DNA of 8,039 nt from an uncultured Eubacteriales bacterium (lineage in GTDB: Bacteria; Bacillota; Clostridia; Christensenellales; CAG-138): the NCBI GenBank assembly GCA_902768995.1, contig CACXNN010000088.1:1-8039 (forward strand). Direction: 5' to 3'. The stretch's first letter is position 1. Every line of letters starts with the position of its first letter. The notes beneath the pieces are model-generated. The model had not been told where the DNA came from. It did no database searches and saw only the letters and a list, made by a program, of their open reading frames with translations. Positions 6,086-8,039 of this stretch are shown in pieces. The position numbers and the translations under genes were made by a program.

Positions 6086-7048
6086 ATGCTCTTTGAGCTC
6101 GTCGCTCCCTATACCACCCTGTGCCTCGCCGGGATGTGCAAGAACGCGGGGAAGACCACCGCGCTCAACGCCCTCATCCGCGGGGCCAGGGCTCGGGGCG
6201 TTTCCCTTGCCCTCACTTCCATCGGTCGGGACGGGGAGCGGGAGGACTTGGTCACCGGCACCAACAAGCCCCCCATCTACCTGACGGGGGGCACTTTGTT
6301 CGCCACGGCCCGGGGGCTGCTCCCCAAGTGCGACGCCACGGGGGAGATATTGGACATGACCGGCATCCACACGCCCCTCGGCGAGGTGGCCATCCTGCGG
6401 GCCCTGTCCGACGGGTTCGTGGAGCTGGCAGGCCCCTCCATGCGGGACCAGATCGTGTCCCTGACGGAGCAGCTCAAGGGCTTCGGCGCCCAGAAGGTGC
6501 TGATCGACGGGGCCCTGTTCCGCCGGAGCCTGTGCGACCCCGAGGCGGCGGAGGGGGTGATCCTCTCCACCGGGGCCAGCTACGGGCCGGACATGGAGAG
6601 GACCGCCGCGGACACGGCCTTCGTGGCCCAGTTGTTGACCCTGCCCGAGAGCGGCCCTTGGCCCCAGTTGGCGGGCCGCCGCTTTGCCCGGGGAGAGGCC
6701 CTGTTCGACGAACTGACGGAAGCCCTGGCGGGGCCGGGGGATATCCTGTACGCCACGGGGGCCTTCACGGACGCCATGGCTTTGACCTTGTTGCGGCGTA
6801 AAGCCCTTCCGAAGCAGGTCGCCGTGGAGGACGGCACCCGGCTCCTGCTGTCCCGGGAGAACTACGAGAAGCTCCGGGCCCGGGGCGTATCCTTCCGGGT
6901 CCGCCGGCAGAACGCCCTGGTCGCCGTGACCGTGAACCCCTTTTCCGCCTACGGCGCGCCCTACGATGCCGCCGCCTTCCAGGAGCTGGTGGCGCGGAAG
7001 GTGGACGTGCCCGTGGTGAACATTTGGGAGGAAACCCAATGGAATTGA
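6086..7048 (+). CDS. kamB: P-loop protein resembling KamB, lysine 5,6-aminomutase reactivase subunit
   Basis: This 320-residue protein opens with a short strand and a nucleotide-binding loop, AGMCKNAGKTTALN (15-28), with Lys23 as the likely phosphate-binding lysine. A Walker-B-like strand KVLIDGA (137-143, Asp141) follows. The conserved-looking stretch TGIHTPLGEVAILRALSDG lies between them. There is no signal peptide or membrane segment, so it is a soluble ATP- or GTP-binding protein. KamB-type proteins are known from lysine-fermentation clusters of Fusobacteria and Clostridia, where with the MutS-like KamC they are named as reactivase of the B12-dependent lysine 5,6-aminomutase. I base the match on recalled sequence character and on the MutS-like partner next door. 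The start is three bases after the previous stop with only a weak GGA before it, so it is likely translated by coupling. It could also serve another aminomutase, for example an ornithine one. Confidence 0.7.
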   Translation: MLFELVAPYTTLCLAGMCKNAGKTTALNALIRGARARGVSLALTSIGRDGEREDLVTGTNKPPIYLTGGTLFATARGLLPKCDATGEILDMTGIHTPLGEVAILRALSDGFVELAGPSMRDQIVSLTEQLKGFGAQKVLIDGALFRRSLCDPEAAEGVILSTGASYGPDMERTAADTAFVAQLLTLPESGPWPQLAGRRFARGEALFDELTEALAGPGDILYATGAFTDAMALTLLRRKALPKQVAVEDGTRLLLSRENYEKLRARGVSFRVRRQNALVAVTVNPFSAYGAPYDAAAFQELVARKVDVPVVNIWEETQWN

Positions 7049-8039
7049 CTTTGCAGCAGCAACAGGATATAGGCCTCGACTTCGTGCTGGACCGGCTCCT
7101 GCCCCTGAGCCCCCTGGGCCGGGAGAAGAAGCGGGCCCTTAGCCCCTATGCCCCGTCGGAGTGGGACGCCCTGCAGCGGGAGCTCGAGGACCTGGGCAAA
7201 GCCGTGGCCCTGGGGGACCATCCCGCCCTCCGCGGCTTTCGCCAGGGGCTCATGCAGGTGAGGGACATCCGCGCCACCGTAGCGAGGCTGAAGGAGCGGG
7301 ACCTGGACCAAGTGGAGCTCTTCGAGCTCAAGCGGTATCTGCTGCTGCTCCGGAGCCTGGCGGCGGACTTCGCCGCCCTGCAGGCGTCCGCCCGGTGGGA
7401 GGACCTGGCCCTGCAGGAGGTGCCCGAAGCCCTCGCCATCCTGGACCCGGAACACTCCGGCAACCCGGCCTTCTCCCTGCGGGACCAGTGGTCGGCTGAC
7501 CTGGCCGCTGTCCGAGAGGAGAAGCGGATCATTGAAAAACAAATCGCCCAGGCCGCCGGCGACCAGCGGGAAGCCCTGCTCCTCCAGCGCACGGGGATCG
7601 TGATGCGGGAGGCGGAGGCGGAGCAGCGCCTGTGCGCGGTCCTGTCCCAAAAGCTGCTGCCCTATCGAAAAGCGATAGCTGACAGCCTGGACGCCCTGGC
7701 TCATCTGGACCTGCTTTTCGCCAAGGCCGCCCTGGTCCAGGAACTGGGCGGCGTCCGGCCCACCCTGACCCACAAGGAGCTGTCCTTCGTGAACATGGTC
7801 CATCCCGCCATCCGGGACAGTCTCCGGCACCAGGGGGCCGCCTTCATGCCTCTCAGCCTGTCTCTGGGGCCCGGGGCGGCTGTGCTCACCGGGGCCAATA
7901 TGGGCGGCAAGAGCGTGTGCCTTAAGACCCTTGCCCTGAACGTGTATCTCACCCACTGCGGCCTGTTCCCCTTCGCCGAAGCCGCAGCCGTACCCCTCTT
8001 CGACGGCCTGTGCCTGGTCCGGGGGGAGGGGGAGGACGG
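7039..8039 (+). CDS. kamC: MutS-like ATPase resembling KamC, aminomutase reactivase (partial, 3' cut by window edge)
   Basis: The frame is open from ATG 7039 to the window end (333 complete codons) and overlaps the kamB-like gene by ten bases, with GGGAGG at 7026-7031 seven bases before the ATG. Residues 1-150 are helical. A charged, probably coiled segment spans about 155-205, as in the lever and clamp of MutS proteins. The start of the MutS ATPase domain follows: SFVNMVHPAIRDS, then the Walker A loop TGANMGGKS (284-292), then KTLALNVYLTHCGLFPFA. The mismatch-recognition and connector domains of true MutS are absent, since the lever region begins almost at once. That layout argues against mismatch repair and for the KamC group, which pairs with KamB. 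Walker B, the signature loop and the C-terminus lie outside the window. Confidence 0.72.
   Translation, partial: MELTLQQQQDIGLDFVLDRLLPLSPLGREKKRALSPYAPSEWDALQRELEDLGKAVALGDHPALRGFRQGLMQVRDIRATVARLKERDLDQVELFELKRYLLLLRSLAADFAALQASARWEDLALQEVPEALAILDPEHSGNPAFSLRDQWSADLAAVREEKRIIEKQIAQAAGDQREALLLQRTGIVMREAEAEQRLCAVLSQKLLPYRKAIADSLDALAHLDLLFAKAALVQELGGVRPTLTHKELSFVNMVHPAIRDSLRHQGAAFMPLSLSLGPGAAVLTGANMGGKSVCLKTLALNVYLTHCGLFPFAEAAAVPLFDGLCLVRGEGED

Noticed and set aside
4847..7039. Very long open frame on the - strand (730 residues) across galK, the nucleotidyltransferase and the kamB-like gene
   Set aside because: Same cause: it mirrors three well-supported genes, crosses their borders, and shows no recognisable motif. 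The - strand frames at 2630-3730 and 6961-7956 are rejected likewise.
7662..7678. Hairpin CTATCG with loop AAAAG and CGATAG inside the kamC-like gene
   Set aside because: A six-bp stem in the middle of a coding region, not followed by a T run. It is likely chance.
7039..8039. Mismatch repair gene mutS or mutS2
   Set aside because: The N-terminal mismatch-recognition domains are absent and the gene is coupled to a KamB-like partner. The KamC group fits better, although the C-terminus is not visible.

Overview
The window is a stretch of GC-rich bacterial DNA with every credible gene on the + strand, packed at 3 to 50 bases or overlapping. Strong AGGAGG-type ribosome binding sites, third codon positions that are mostly G or C, and protein families typical of Bacillota suggest a high-GC member of the Clostridia, plausibly a gut anaerobe. 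That taxonomic reading is inference. There is no promoter, terminator, RNA gene, CRISPR array or insertion sequence that I can support. The longest non-coding gap is about 50 bases, so the whole window reads like the inside of one operon that begins upstream and continues downstream.

Left part (1-5115), sugar use: the last 28 codons of an unrecognised gene; a complete GH13 subfamily 31 alpha-glucosidase (102-1706); a GH36 alpha-galactosidase split into two frames (1746-2840 and 2837-3952); and galactokinase galK (3949-5115). Together these would cut alpha-glucosides and alpha-galactosides in the cytoplasm and phosphorylate the galactose released. The GH36 gene appears broken. Compared with the family it lacks about 38 codons covering the conserved LDDGW to LGDW segment, and the loss is not a multiple of three. 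A slippery-looking T8 tract and a perfect 9-bp inverted repeat lie just before the lesion.

Middle (5165-6082): a nucleotidyltransferase of the sugar-nucleotide pyrophosphorylase type. No galT lies between or beside galK and this gene, so it is a candidate for the step that turns galactose-1-phosphate into a nucleotide sugar. This is a hypothesis.

Right part (6086 to the window end): a P-loop protein resembling KamB, and a MutS-like ATPase resembling KamC that is cut by the window edge. In lysine-fermenting Fusobacteria and Clostridia this pair accompanies the B12/PLP-dependent lysine 5,6-aminomutase and is named as its reactivase. Finding it directly behind a galactoside operon, without a visible change of strand or a terminator, is the most unusual point of gene order here. 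The aminomutase genes would have to lie beyond the right edge.
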